A stretch of DNA of 64,000 nucleotides from Trichoderma breve. Its lineage: Eukaryota; Ascomycota; Sordariomycetes; Hypocreales; Hypocreaceae. This document shows positions 22,131 through 33,256 of this stretch, piece by piece. Under the pieces are notes generated by a model. The model was given only the letters and a program-made list of their open reading frames with translations. It had not been told where the DNA came from and made no database searches. Location of the stretch: positions 823,501 to 887,500 of the forward strand of contig NW_026611594.1 of the NCBI RefSeq assembly GCF_028502605.1. The letters run 5' to 3'. A program made the translations under genes and the position numbers. Within the stretch, counting starts at the first letter, position 1. Every line of letters starts with the position of its first letter.

Positions 22131-23462
22131 TTTGCCCTTTTTCTTTTAGAAGGGAAATGTAAATTGACGAGGTAAGTAATTTTCCAAGAGACTAGTGATG
22201 TTGGGTATATGGTAAGTTTGAGGAGAGGGATGAAACAGCTGTGAGGAGTGGGTGTTGATATAAGTGAGATGATGTCAAAGTCAATGACGCTTACTTGACG
22301 TTTGGTGATGAAACACGGGGAAGAGCTTCCGGCGGCGCGTCAACAGGGATTATAAACTTTGTTTTGCTTTTTGTTTTTAAAAGCCAAGTTAGATTGGACT
22401 ACATTATTTTGAGTGACTGATTGATTGACGAATGTTGTTGATATTAATTGTTTTTAATAGAATAAAAGCTATGGTTTCATTGGAATGACAGGGTAGGCTG
22501 TGCATCACTGCAGCAAGACATGATGCACGTCTGGGCCTGCATGTCACTTTACCCTGTATAGAATCAAATGCTACCTTGGCTAATAGAAGATGCTTCTTAA
22601 TACAATTTTGACATTGTTTTGTATGTCAATTCATCATTACAGCATATTGAACGTCAAATGCAAGCTTTGTTCTAGGGAATATTGTAATAACATTCTCACG
22701 AAATTGGTGATCAAATGCTTAGGTAACGGACGAATTATAGCTTTCCCCTCGGCTATCGCCTTCAGTCTAACCATGTGAAACTCGGGAACTGAGATTAGGC
22801 TTTAGATTCGCGTTGATTGCCGCTAGGAGAATTGGCCACATTTACTTCTTAAGTGTCAGGTATTTAGCGACTGCAGTGGTTATCCGTAGGGACAGATTGA
22901 TTGCTGGATGTGGTAGTATAATCCTCTACCTAAGGTATTTTTATTGGATTACTCATCAATAGTTCTTGATGAATTGGACGAATTGTTGCACATGTGTTTG
23001 TAATAGGTACAGTGCCCTCCCGGCAGTATTCGCACTTGGACCGGCCGAAGCCACGGCTGACGGAAGACATCGCTTTCGACTTATACGAGAAAAAAAAAAA
23101 AGGAAAATAATCCCGAGAAGATAGTATTTAAGCAAAGAAAAGCAGTCAAATCGATATGGCACCCAATAGCCTATCTATATGCAATTGTGTAATGGCGGAC
23201 ATTGCGGCCGGCAATTACGGGGTACAGCTAGTGCCAGTGGGCTGGAGCCGAGGTTCAATAACACGCTGCACGGCTGTATATGAAGATGGCCGGGGGGTCG
23301 CACCTATCAATATCATGTTCAGCTGCATCAATTCGCTGGTGCTGGTATTTGATGATGTGAACGGTAGATGAAGCTGGACTACGAACAAAGACTGGGAGTA
23401 TAGCAAATTCACATTGTCAACAACGCATCGCAGCACCTGTACGTGTACTCGTACTTTCGACT
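22131..23462. promoter_or_regulatory. Divergent intergenic region
   Basis: 1.3 kb between the HAM1-like gene (minus) and the thioesterase (plus). AT-rich from 22370 to 22730. A short open frame at 23156-23371 has no recognisable product and probably belongs to the thioesterase leader. I see no gene. Confidence 0.5.
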
Positions 23463-24667
23463 ATGGCCTCCAACAAGGATGCACCAGCTGCGATCAAACG
23501 CAATGACCTCTACGAGGCCCTGAGGCTCTCGCGACTCCCAGATCAGCAGAACGGCTCACAGGATCCTGTCAAGAGATTCGTCAGCCGTACACCAGCCTGG
23601 AGGCCCGGGAATGAGCTGCCATGGGGATCAATCGATCCTGAAGGGTACAAGAAGGGCAACACGGTCGACTTTAATCCAGCTGCGTTTGGAGGCCACGTCT
23701 TCGCCCAGGCACCCTTGGCGGCTGCGAGAGCGGTGGAGGAAGAAGAGAATGGCAATGGCAATGACAATGACAAGCTAGGCATTCATGTGAGTCTCAAACC
23801 ATCTTGACGGGAGCCGTTTGCTGACCTATATACTAGTCCATCCAAGGCGTGTTTACAAAAGCGGGCGCCATTGATCGGCCATTCATCTATGATGTGACAA
23901 ATGTCCACTCAAGCCGTTCCTTCACCACCAAGTTGGTCCAGGCACGGCAGCCCACAGAGGCTTCAGATGCGCCGAATGGCCCGTTTCCAGAATCTGATGC
24001 GAATCGGCCGCTGGGCCCCGTCAGTTTCACCTGTCTCACAACGTTCAAGCGTCCCATTCCCATGCCATCGCCCGCAGAGCTGCAAATCAAAGGATCGGCA
24101 CAGGAACGCTATGCCGATATCCTTTCGCAAAGAGCGCCAGACCAGTGGGAACCCAGTCCTCAGGTGGACGTCGATGCTGTTACGAGAATGTTCCCCAACG
24201 CTGGCCACGGAGGTTTCCCCATGCTGGACATGTACAAGGTGGACATGAAGGCATACAATGCTGATAAAGACGTCCCTGAGAGGCGCGAACTTATCCTCTA
24301 CCGGTCGTATAAGCCGATTCGCGAAGACGATCCCAATGCGCATATTGTTGCACACGCGTACGAGGCCGACCGCAACGGGCTCATTATGCTCACTAATCAT
24401 CTTGGCTGGGGTTTCAACCTCGGCTCTGCAGCTAGCTTGTCGTATTCCTTCTACGTGCATGTCAACGCTGATGAGGCAGTCATGAAGGGAGATGGATGGT
24501 GGATTCAAGAGGTTTGGTGGCCGAGGGTGAGTGCAGGGAGAGCAATGATGGAGGTTAGGATATGGAGTCCGGAGGGGAAGCACGTGGCGAGCGGTTATCA
24601 GGATGGAGTAGCATTGCCGTCGAGTAATTTGACCAAGAAGAAGAAGAAGATGGGAGAGAAGCTATGA
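23463..24667 (+). CDS. Acyl-CoA thioesterase II (TesB-like, double hot-dog)
   Basis: Two exons, 23463-23786 and 23837-24667, with a 50-base intron (GTGAGT to ACTAG), giving 384 residues. The N-terminal hot-dog carries GHVFAQAPLAAARAV at about 76-90 and, just after the splice, SIQGVFTKAGAIDRPFIYDV. A second hot-dog follows with DRNGLIMLTNHLGWGFNLG and ends in ASGYQDGVAL. These match the TesB/peroxisomal acyl-CoA thioesterase family, which hydrolyses acyl-CoA to free acid and CoA. The extreme C-terminus is a lysine-rich tail ending GEKL. It resembles but is not a canonical PTS1 (SKL), so peroxisomal import is possible but unproven. Confidence 0.88.
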
Positions 24668-25460
24668 TGGCTGGTAGACGAAGGGATTCGTGGATGCGAT
24701 TTGGGTAATGGCAGTACTGTACAGCGTAGGCGTATGGGACACCGGTATAAAGATATAGAGGATGAAAGGCTAGATATACACTAGATAATTAATGCTATCC
24801 AATGCAATTTAAAAACCTATAGACCAAATGTGTTTAATAGCTTACTGGAGCTGGAGGCCCTACTATGCACACACCTCCCCCTAACCCCCTTTCTCTGCCA
24901 GTTTCAACACTAATTCAGAGCAAACAAACGAAGGTAATCACGAATATACGTCACTGATTCACTGTTCTCTTTAGTCTCAGCCCTATTCGCTAGAGCTTAC
25001 GCAATCCATCCGGTTTCTACCCACCGCCAGCTGCCACCAGAGACTGCCAGCTGTAAGGCAGGCAACCAAACTTGAAGCCTCGTGCAGGCTCTTGGCAGTC
25101 ATGTTACTCGCCCATAGAGCACGTGAATGCGCGTTTGTCTATGCTTCTATAAAAGCACGCCTCTTCGTTTTATCTCGCCTCGTCTCTTCCTACACTTTTC
25201 ATCTACCCCAACAGTCTCACCAGTCAGGGGTTTTATCACAACAGTGTGTCTCTGGCTGATACATCTATCTCGTCCTGATAAATATTCAAAACAGTTTTCA
25301 CAGGTTTTGGAGTGTGTTCTACACACGCTACTCCATTTTTATCCGCCGAGCATCTGCACTCGAGGAAGCAGTGAGTCGATGATGATTCTGCCGCACAAGA
25401 TACCAACTAACATTTGCACGCAACACCAGACAAGATAACCTCATTCAAAGGTCAAGATAC
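24668..25460. promoter_or_regulatory. Intergenic and promoter region
   Basis: 793 bases between two same-strand genes. The downstream part has a TATA box (annotated separately) and long pyrimidine-rich stretches, a normal strong-promoter layout for the gene that follows. That is odd, since the gene appears interrupted. Confidence 0.5.
25148..25155 (+). promoter_or_regulatory. TATA box
   Basis: TATAAAAG about 330 bases upstream of the start of the interrupted gene at 25482, followed by CT-rich sequence. This is one of the cleanest TATA elements in the window. Confidence 0.5.
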
Positions 25461-25481
25461 ATGCATCTCGGATTGCCCACC

Positions 25482-26453
25482 ATGAATATCTCGAATGAAG
25501 CAGTTGACTCCCTCTTGCCGAGCGACGAAGCCGCATTGAGAGCCGTGCTCAAAACGTCATACGACAGCGTGTACAAGCTTTCGCCTGATGGAAGCACATA
25601 CCTGGAGCCGTTTCTGCTCAATGGTACGCCAGTAGAACGTATAGAAGAGACCTGCGAGTACTAGGAGAACTCGTGGGATTCTCTCCAAGCATTCCTGGCG
25701 AAGCAAGAACCAGAGGCCCTCAAAAAGGACGAAGCGCACAAGCGTGTCCAACTCAACCCCAGCAACGACGCGCTGAAGCATGCCCACAAGCACTATGCGG
25801 ACAACTCCAGCAAGTTCAAGAAGATTCGAGAGATCTTTGGCGAGGGTAGCAAGTATCATCCCAACCAACTCGTAGCCAAGAGATTCCTTCCTGCACGAGG
25901 CTTTTGTCAGAAAGAGCCCATGTACCGCCTCGCGTGCAAGATCTCCGACCTTCAACATCTCTATAACACCGGAGACCTCGTGATGGACCCGTTTGACTTT
26001 ATCAGATGGCGCATCATCAAGAAGTTGGGCAGCTTGCTAGCCAGCCCATGGGACAGTCCCAAGCGCTTTATTAGGACTGTCGTCTACAAACTCTGTGACG
26101 ACTCCGAGCATACTGGCACTAGGATCTATCAGGATTCCGTCATGCGCAACGCCGTCCTGCTGTCGGCTGCCAAGAGAAACCATCTTGGCAACTACGGCCA
26201 CAAAGGAAAGGGCCGCAAGAATATCTTGCAGCAGAAGACCTTGCCCTATACAGCGGCTGCTCCGCGACCGAGAGTGAAGATTTCGAAGGATGATATTGTG
26301 GACAGCCGTCCTGAGGCTTCTGCAGCTGTGGCTCGACCGGTTCAGAAACGTGCCCGACTTGCTGCTGGCCCGCCTATCTATGCTGGTGTGAATGCCTATA
26401 GGGCTGGACAGAAGCAGCAACAATGCTCTCAACAACGTCCCAAGAGAAACTGA
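25482..26453 (+). pseudogene. Unknown gene interrupted by a single in-frame TAG
   Basis: One reading frame of 324 codons from the ATG at 25482 (an earlier in-frame ATG lies at 25461) to TGA at 26453, broken only by TAG at 25662-25664 (codon 61). The frame on both sides has the same coding look: before it PSDEAALRAVLKTSYDSVYK, after it SWDSLQAFLAKQEPEALKK. The C-terminal part is basic (KKLGSLLASP, GRKNILQQK) and ends in a glutamine/arginine-rich tail. An intron removing the stop would have to be about 33 bases, which is too short. So this is a recent nonsense mutation, a sequencing error or a readthrough gene. CAG to TAG, a C-to-T change, would explain it. No domain recognised. Confidence 0.65.
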
Positions 26454-27318
26454 GAGCTTTACAGCGAGTGTAATGAGATATACAGTGGCGGGTGTATGGC
26501 AACAAGGGTCATGGGGGCAAAGGGCACATTTTGGAAGTGTTTATGCGCATGCTGGGAGGGAAGGGTAACGAGGCGAAAGTAATCTATGGTTGATTGCCAA
26601 TTGGCATGCGGGATTTGCTTTTGGTTTGGAGTTTCTTCATTGCGCCAAGATCGGGTCTTTGTTTCCGAGGGCTGCAAGCTGTTCAAGCTCTATGCACAGC
26701 TGGTTGGAATGCCCCCCTCATCGGGCGATATGGGATCTGGTGAAGCTGATTTACTTGGAGGATAGCTGCTGTTGCCCTAGTTGATAGTTGCCCTAGTCTT
26801 TTAAATTCGACATCGACGTTGTTTACACGTCTTTTATTGTGTTCATTTCATCTACACTTGCTATTATTAGCTATTACTTGTGCAGTTGGGGCGAGAGTTG
26901 ACGTCGGTCCTGTTCTTCATCACTATATTCGGCATGTGGTATCAGCAGACAACTACTAGATAGGACCATTGAGATGTCTTACATATCGCCGGTAACTCAA
27001 GAAATCATTTGAATAGTCACTTCAGCTCTCTTTTTGGTATTCAGCCCCCAATGCACAGCTATGACGCCAATATCTCGGCATCTCAAATACACAAAACACA
27101 GCAACTCACAGCCCATAAGCTCAGCTCACACACAAAAGCTTAGTCACGTGCTTGCAAACCACAACCCGCCATTGGCCAATTCCCACCCGAAAGTGGGGGA
27201 CCCAGTACCCATCCAACATCTGCAAATCAGACCATCCGCAAATCCCTCGAACGAACCGAATCCGAACCTCTCTTTCACTCTCATCACCAACTTTTGCCCC
27301 CGGCTTTCGTCGACAATC
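26454..27318. promoter_or_regulatory. Promoter region of COX4
   Basis: 865 bases upstream of COX4. AT-richer at 26800-26900. No open frame of note. Confidence 0.5.
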
Positions 27319-28275
27319 ATGTTCTTGCAACGCTCTGCTATCGCTGCGGCTCGCCGCGCCGCCGTCACTCCGGCCATTGCCCGCGGTTTCGCCACTTCCT
27401 TTGCTCGCCGTATGACTTTTACCTTTTTGTGACCCCCCTCCGGCGTGGTGTTGGATGTTGTTGTTGGTTTTTGGAGGACACTGCGGTTGGAGCGGGATAT
27501 GAGGATTGTTCGTGGAGCTTGAGGCTGACGTGATGGACGACTTGAACAGGTTCTGCTGCTTCTCCTTCAACCCCCAGCGAGCAGGCTGCTGCCCTTGCCG
27601 GCTCTGCCCAGAAGAAGGTCGGCACCTACAAGACTCTGTCTGGTATGTTGTTGTTTTTCTCTTCTTATACATGGTGCATATAGCACTGTCTTAGCTTCTA
27701 CAACTAGCTACCTGTCTTCCTTCATCCTGCAGCATGGGCAATTGCTAACCAGAGAGCTTGATCCCGCGCAATAGAGGTCAAGGTCGAGGAGGACCTCGTC
27801 GGACCCGGTGGCCAGCCCGGCACTGTCCCCACCGATCTCGAACAGGCCACCGGTCTCGAGCGTCTCGAAATCCTCGGAAAGATGGAGGGCGTCGACGTCT
27901 TCGACATGCGCCCCCTCGACGCCAGCCGCAAGGGAACCTTGGAGAACCCCATCCTGGTCCGCTCCGCCGGCGAGGAGCAGCTCGCTGGCTGCACCGGCTC
28001 TCCCGCCGACTCCCACGTCGTCATCTGGCTCGGTGTAAGTGAAAGCCTCGGTTGAATATAACACACACATAAAAATACGCACTAGGCTGACGAGATGGGA
28101 AAAATTGCAGCTGTCCAAGGAGCGCCCCATTGAGCGATGCCCCGAGTGCGGCAGCGTCTACAAGATGGAGTACGTCGGTGCCGAGGATCACCACGGCCAC
28201 CACCACCACGCCCAGGAGATCGAGGAGCCCAAGACTTTCGCCGACTTCGTCAAGCCCGAGTACCGCTACCGATAA
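27319..28275 (+). CDS. cox4: Cytochrome c oxidase subunit IV, mitochondrial
   Basis: Four exons, 27319-27409, 27550-27642, 27775-28034 and 28111-28275, giving 202 residues. Donors are GTATGA, GTATGT and GTAAGT. Residues 1 to about 25 form an arginine/alanine-rich mitochondrial targeting sequence (MFLQRSAIAAARRAAV). The mature part contains GLERLEILGKMEGVDVFDM and the zinc site C134, H142, C158 and C161 (LAGC, DSHVV, CPECGSVYKMEYVG). It is homologous to yeast Cox4 and mammalian COX5B, a nuclear-encoded structural subunit of complex IV in the inner membrane. A histidine-rich stretch (HHGHHHH) follows the zinc site at 175-181. Identification is very secure. Confidence 0.95.
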
Positions 28276-28811
28276 ATACACAACTTCGATCATGGAAGGA
28301 TAAAATTCGGTGGCAAGGGTTGAGGCGATGTACTATCAAGGCGCAAGAGTGGGGTGGAAGAAGCGAAATGCCCATGCCTGCGGGCAGTGGGAGGCAGCTG
28401 TGTATTCTGTAGATACTCATGACTTGTTGCAATGTGAATCACAAAACATTGACAAGATTTGGGGGGCCTGTGTGTGTTTTTGAATTATCTAATGCTGATG
28501 TCGGCTGGTTGCTTGTATCGCTTGTTATGCTAAATGCGCGTCCATCTTGTCTCTAGGGTCGTTGTTACGCGACTTTAGGGAGACACAGTCATTGGAATTG
28601 CACAATATAGGTGGAATCCCTTGACGTTGGGATTGTGCTGGCTGAATCATTAGTGTCGAATCCGTAGCTTCTAAATGTCGAGCTTGTAGAACGGAGGTCT
28701 TGCTATGTCGACGGATTGGTGATTCGAAAGCGTATTGCGAGGTAAATTGACCCCGGCATTTTGATTGCTGTTGTATAAAGCTTGATTCGCACATAAGTCA
28801 CCATTCGTTCA
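28276..28811. other. Convergent 3' region
   Basis: Between the ends of COX4 and the DUF4604 gene. No gene seen. Its right end merges with the 49-base duplication. Confidence 0.5.
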
Positions 28812-28909
28812 GATGCTGATGCTGTATCGAACCGCTCTAATTCAACCCTCGTCCTCGTCAGATCCTGGTGCTGCACCGAATCGCTCTAATTCAGCCCTCC
28901 TCCTCGTCA
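28812..28909. repeat. 49-bp tandem duplication of a gene's 3' end
   Basis: Two adjacent 49-base copies, 28812-28860 and 28861-28909, about 84 percent identical by eye. The right copy spans the last codons and stop of the DUF4604 gene (minus strand: FDEEEG then stop). The left copy encodes a near-duplicate end (SDEDEG then stop) beyond the real stop. Confidence 0.85.
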
Positions 28910-29421
28910 AAGCTCAGTTTGATCTTCTTTGCCTTCTTCTTGGTCTTGCGGTTGGAAGCCTGCTCGGCATCATCTGTGCCTTTCTTTGTGGCCTCACTCT
29001 TCTTCTCTGTAGAAGGCCTGACATCATCGTCATGGGCATCGTCTCCAATCACTTTGCCGACTTTGCGTTTCCTTCCTCCTATCGAAGCTTTGGCTGGTTC
29101 CGATTCGCCTTTATTCGTCTTGTTCTGCTCTGCGTCTAAAGCTCCGTCCTTGGCGTCTTTCTCGGCTTCCTCATTTGGTGTTTCCTCTACAGTGCCGTCC
29201 TTGTTGACCTTGAAATCCCCAATCGTGTTTCCATCTTCATCGACAATCAACGGATTATCTTCTGCTTCTTCGCTGCTGGATCGCTTCTTCCCACCGCGGC
29301 GCTGTGCTGAGAGAATCGGGTCCGGCCCTGAAGCGCCGGATGCTTGGGCCCGGAGAGCTGCAAGGAAAGGTGGGAGAGAGGAATTGTACGACAAATTCTT
29401 GGAGTTGATTTTTTGTGACAT
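28891..29421 (-). CDS. DUF4604 family protein
   Basis: Single exon, 176 residues. It starts MSQKINSKNLSYNSSLPPFL, followed by AALRAQ, the family's N-terminal signature. It then runs through a charged, low-complexity middle rich in E, K and D, with a basic GGRKRKVGKV block, and ends KKKAKKIKLSFDEEEG. The KIKLSFDEEE end is shared with animal KIAA1143-type proteins. Members are small, disordered and probably nuclear, of unknown function. Length is normal. The last codons lie in a tandem duplication. Confidence 0.82.
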   Translation of the reverse strand: MSQKINSKNLSYNSSLPPFLAALRAQASGASGPDPILSAQRRGGKKRSSSEEAEDNPLIVDEDGNTIGDFKVNKDGTVEETPNEEAEKDAKDGALDAEQNKTNKGESEPAKASIGGRKRKVGKVIGDDAHDDDVRPSTEKKSEATKKGTDDAEQASNRKTKKKAKKIKLSFDEEEG

Positions 29422-29569
29422 GGTGAGGCCTGGTTTGTGACGAGAGCAAGTTGAAGTTGTCGCCTTGGAAGATTGCTTCGAGGTCTCTTTGGTTTGCTGT
29501 GGATGTTTCTGTTCCAGCTTCTTAGAGCTATTTCCGGACGTCTCAAATCAACCAATCAGGTAACAAGAC

Positions 29570-29659
29570 GGTTCCGTGGTCTAGTTGGTCATGACATTTC
29601 GTTAACAACATACGTTGACGCCACCGAAAAGGTCCCCGGTTCGAGCCCGGGCGGAATCA
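29570..29659 (+). tRNA. tRNA-Val(AAC) with 16-nt intron
   Basis: A complete cloverleaf can be drawn. The acceptor stem GGTTCCG pairs with CGGAATC (one G-T). The D arm is around GTCTAGTTGGTCATGAC. The anticodon stem TTTCG (29597-29601) pairs with CGAAA (29625-29629). The T arm is CCCGG-TTCGAGC-CCGGG and the discriminator is A. The loop TTAACA then C gives anticodon AAC after removing a 16-base intron at 29608-29623, at the standard position after base 37. The mature length is 74 bases, without encoded CCA. It closely resembles fungal tRNA-Val(AAC). Confidence 0.93.
29608..29623 (+). other. tRNA intron
   Basis: The 16 bases between anticodon-loop positions 37 and 38 of the tRNA-Val gene, removed by tRNA splicing endonuclease. 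Boundaries were fixed by the 5-bp anticodon stem and the standard intron position. Confidence 0.85.
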
Positions 29660-30677
29660 TTGCTTTTTGCTTTTTGAAGATCAAACAGTGGAGAGGAGTT
29701 AACGTGAGTTGGTAGATCGGAGACTCGGACTATCTGCCGCGAAGAAAAGGGGGGAAAATTGATGTTCCGCTAGTCTCTTTTTGTTGGCACGGCCCCTTGC
29801 TCCTGCTCGGAAAATTCATGATTCAAGTGGCCACTGATTGGCCATAGCGCAATTGGCATCCAGCAAGTCGCTCGTTTCAGATGGTGGTATGCGATACAAG
29901 CTTTCTGCTGCGGCAGTGCTTGGCGGGCCAGGTACTCCGCAACAGTAGCACGTGCAATTGACCTGTCGGCTGGCCCTGAAAATCTGAGCCTTTCGCCCAG
30001 GCCAAAAACCACTGGCACCACGCTAAATCAGACAAATTCCCCAATCAACAGCGGTCTGGGCTTGCTCCAGAGGCGAGGTCTAGCAAAAGTCTCCCTCTCT
30101 CTTTTTGCCTGCTGAGGGAAATTAAAAGTCAAATCACGACTTCCAGGATCCCATTGGCCTCGACGACGGAACTGACAGCGACGCTTCTCGCTGCGAGGCG
30201 CCTTATCTTTTGGCGCGAGACTGAGATTGGAGTCCGATTCTGGCCGGTGCCCCGCGAGAGGCGCATCCAATTTCCAGCCGGGGGAGCGCGTTGACAATTG
30301 CTCGATCCTTATCTTCTTTTTGCTGCTTGAGAGGCAGTCAATCACATCGACAAGGCACGAATATTCCCTGCTGGCCGTTGTGTTTGGCTCGGTCTTTTGT
30401 TCGATTGGCATGATTCTGGACGGCGTATCGACAATCTAAACCAATTCGATTTCCCCCTCCGACACCCAAAAAAGCACCCCTGATTACGAAGTCCCTGCTA
30501 TCACAGATCTGGCCTCTATACTGCCACTGCCACATCTCCACACCACATTCGATACGAAGCCTTTGTCGTCGTCAGCCACGGCCTGACCTGATCCCACTTT
30601 GCCCGACCGGTTCACACGTCGATATTTGGCTTGCTGTTGCTGTTCCTGCCGCATAGGCAGGCTGGTTGCTCGTCGCC
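29660..30677. promoter_or_regulatory. Intergenic and promoter of mannosyltransferase
   Basis: 1.0 kb between the tRNA and the mannosyltransferase start. CT-rich patches at 30090-30110 and 30300-30320. No gene seen. The 148 bases left of the tRNA (29422-29569) also hold nothing beyond the DUF4604 promoter. Confidence 0.45.
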
Positions 30678-32418
30678 ATGGACTTGTTCAGGCGATCAAA
30701 ATCGGGTGCGGGACGCCATTCAGAACTTCCGACGTCGGATGAAAAGCGTTCAAGAAACAAGGGGCTGTCGTCCAGCTTGGCCTTCTTCCAGAGGCCACTG
30801 CGTCTGCGCGGCAACTCTGCCGTCTCCATCCCATTGGGCGTCGTTCTCGTCTTCCCGGTGCTGGTGGTTGTGCTCATCCTGGTCCTGTTCGTCAGGCATC
30901 CCAGCTCTCCAGGCAGGATATTGATGCCCGCTGGCTCGCCGCCCGCTATTCGGTATGGTCAAGCGCCGTCTTCCCTCGGAGTTCTAGATCACTGATTGTG
31001 TTTTTGTGTACAGAAAAATCAGCGAAAAGCATGACAAGGTCTTCGTTACCGGCTGTCTCGAGCCCGATACATCGACACCCCGAGCCAACGCTGCATTCGT
31101 TGTCTTGGCCCGCAACAAGGAGATTGATGGAGTCATTCAGTCCATCAAGTCTGTTGAGCGACACTTTAACCGATGGTACCACTACCCCTACGTGTTCCTC
31201 AACGACGCAGACTTCGACGAAAACTTCAAGGCGACTGTGAGAAACTATACTTCAGCAAACGTCGAGTTTGGCAAGGTTGAGCCGGGCACATGGGGCTTCC
31301 CTGACTGGATCGATGAAAAGGTCGCAAAGGAGGGTATTGCTAAGCAGGGTGATGCTGCCGTCATGTATGGTGGCATGGAGAGTTACCACTTCATGTGCCG
31401 CTTCTACTCTGGGTGAGTCTTCTCCCCCATCAAGTCAATGCTTTCGTGACTGACCATGTGCGATTCAGCTTCTTCTACAACCACCCTCTGCTGCTAAAGT
31501 ACGAATGGTACTGGCGCGTCGAGCCCGAAATCACTTACTTCTGCGACATTACTTAGTATGTTACCCATGGATCTGTGTGCCCCGTAATAACATCACTAAT
31601 ATGGATGCCAGCGACCCATTCCTCAAAATGATCGAGAATAACAAGACTTATGGCTTCACGATTGCGGTCAAGGAGCTTCGCGAAACCGTCCCCAACATCT
31701 TCCGTTACGCCTCAGCCTATAAGCGAACGAATAACCTGACGTCACAGGGTCTTTGGGAGATGTTTGTGGAACCTCAGGAACACAAGGAGGAGCACGAGGA
31801 CCCCAATCCGCCATTGCCCGACGAAGTTTTGCAGGGAAAGCCAGCCAGCCTACCACCGATTGATCCCGAGGCTATGGAAGGAGAAAAGTACAACATGTGC
31901 CACTTTTGGTCCAACTTTGAAATCGCAAAGCTCAGCTGGTTCCGCAGCAAGGAGTACAACGATTTCTTCCAGATGATGGACCGGAGTGGTGGATTCTGGA
32001 TGGAACGGGTAAGTTGCAACCATGGAACCGATCTTGCAGGATGAGAATTTAGCATGTCAACTAACTCGGTTATTAGTGGGGAGATGCTCCCATCCACTCT
32101 CTAGCTGCCGGTGCCCTCTTAGCCCCTCGAGATATTCACTACTTCAGAGACTTTGGATACCGACACACGACGATCCAGCACTGCCCCGCCAATGCCCCTG
32201 CTCGACAGCTTCCCCGCCCCCCCTGGCTCGAGACGACGACCCAGGATGAGCGGAAACGAAAAGAAGAAGACGAGTACTGGGAAAGCTGGGACGAACCCAA
32301 GGAGAACGGAGTCGGATGCCGCTGCCGATGTGATACCGACATTGTTGATGTTGAGGGCAAGGACGGTTCTTGTCTGGCCGAGTGGGTTGATGTCGCAGGT
32401 GGCTGGGCATCACCATAA
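30678..32418 (+). CDS. Alpha-1,2-mannosyltransferase, GT15 (KRE2/KTR family)
   Basis: Five exons: 30678-30952, 31014-31412, 31469-31555, 31612-32008, 32077-32418. They give 499 residues with consistent phases. It is a type II membrane protein with a basic cytosolic tail, a transmembrane anchor at about 51-72 and then a lumenal catalytic domain. Family marks are [61 protein letters not shown] and [15 protein letters not shown]. The last block carries the glutamate proposed as catalytic in yeast Mnt1/Kre2. GT15 enzymes add alpha-1,2-mannose from GDP-mannose to O- and N-glycans in the Golgi. The C-terminus CRCRCDTD, then GSCLAEWVD, is cysteine-rich. It is closest in feel to the Ktr4/Ktr-type members, but the subfamily is not settled. 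Confidence 0.92.
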
Positions 32419-33256
32419 ACGAACAAAAGGAGCTTGGGGGGCCTTTTTCTTCTTCTTCTTTTGGAAATTTGAATAAAGACCGGCCTGGTTCTTCTGCTTA
32501 TGGAGCCGGCCATTAATGAAGTGCACGAACTTAATACAGACCAAGGAAAAAGACACCAATAAGCACAAGGTGTTGAAACACGGCTACAACGTCTCATCTA
32601 TACAAATGAGGGAGGCGATGGCGACAGGCTCGTGTTGTATCTTGTTTTGGGGTATTTGGAGGAAGGGTGCGACGGCGGAAAACGGTTCTTACTCGTGTGA
32701 GGCATGGGGCTATTTTACTGGTCCCTCATGCCTCTCTTATTATTATTTTCAGACAATGCTTGCCACTGCATCTAGGATACAAGAGGGATGAGCACAAGCG
32801 ACGATGATAAGGGTCCTTTTTTTTTTATACATACATATATATTAAAGTGAAGCAAAGGGTTAGGCGATGGGAATTCAATGTGTGGTTTTTTTATCGGAGA
32901 AGCATGTTGTGGTACTTGGGATGAGGCGGGAGTGAGGGTAGGCGGCATTGTTAGATGTATTACTTTTTACTTATTTTGTGGTAGGCATGAGGTAATGGTT
33001 TGGGCATAGTTGTATTAGAGGTGTGGAAGATGAGCTTTTTATAAGTTTATTTGAGCTACTCGTTCAAGTCTAATGTGATTTGTATGTCATGTTGGGTCTT
33101 ATGATAAATGAGTTGCTAGTAGAAGCAATTATATGAGAGTGTTCAGGAGAAGATAGCCTTGAGTTCGACTAACTCCTGAGCTTATCAAACCAAACATGTG
33201 CTGTTCAAAATAAAACCTCCATGTTTCTGTTCAACGCCTGATGTCCTTGTCATCCA
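32419..33256. other. Convergent 3' intergenic region
   Basis: 0.84 kb between converging genes, AT-rich with a T run near 32817-32826 and TATATATTAAAG-like sequence. No gene seen. Confidence 0.5.
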
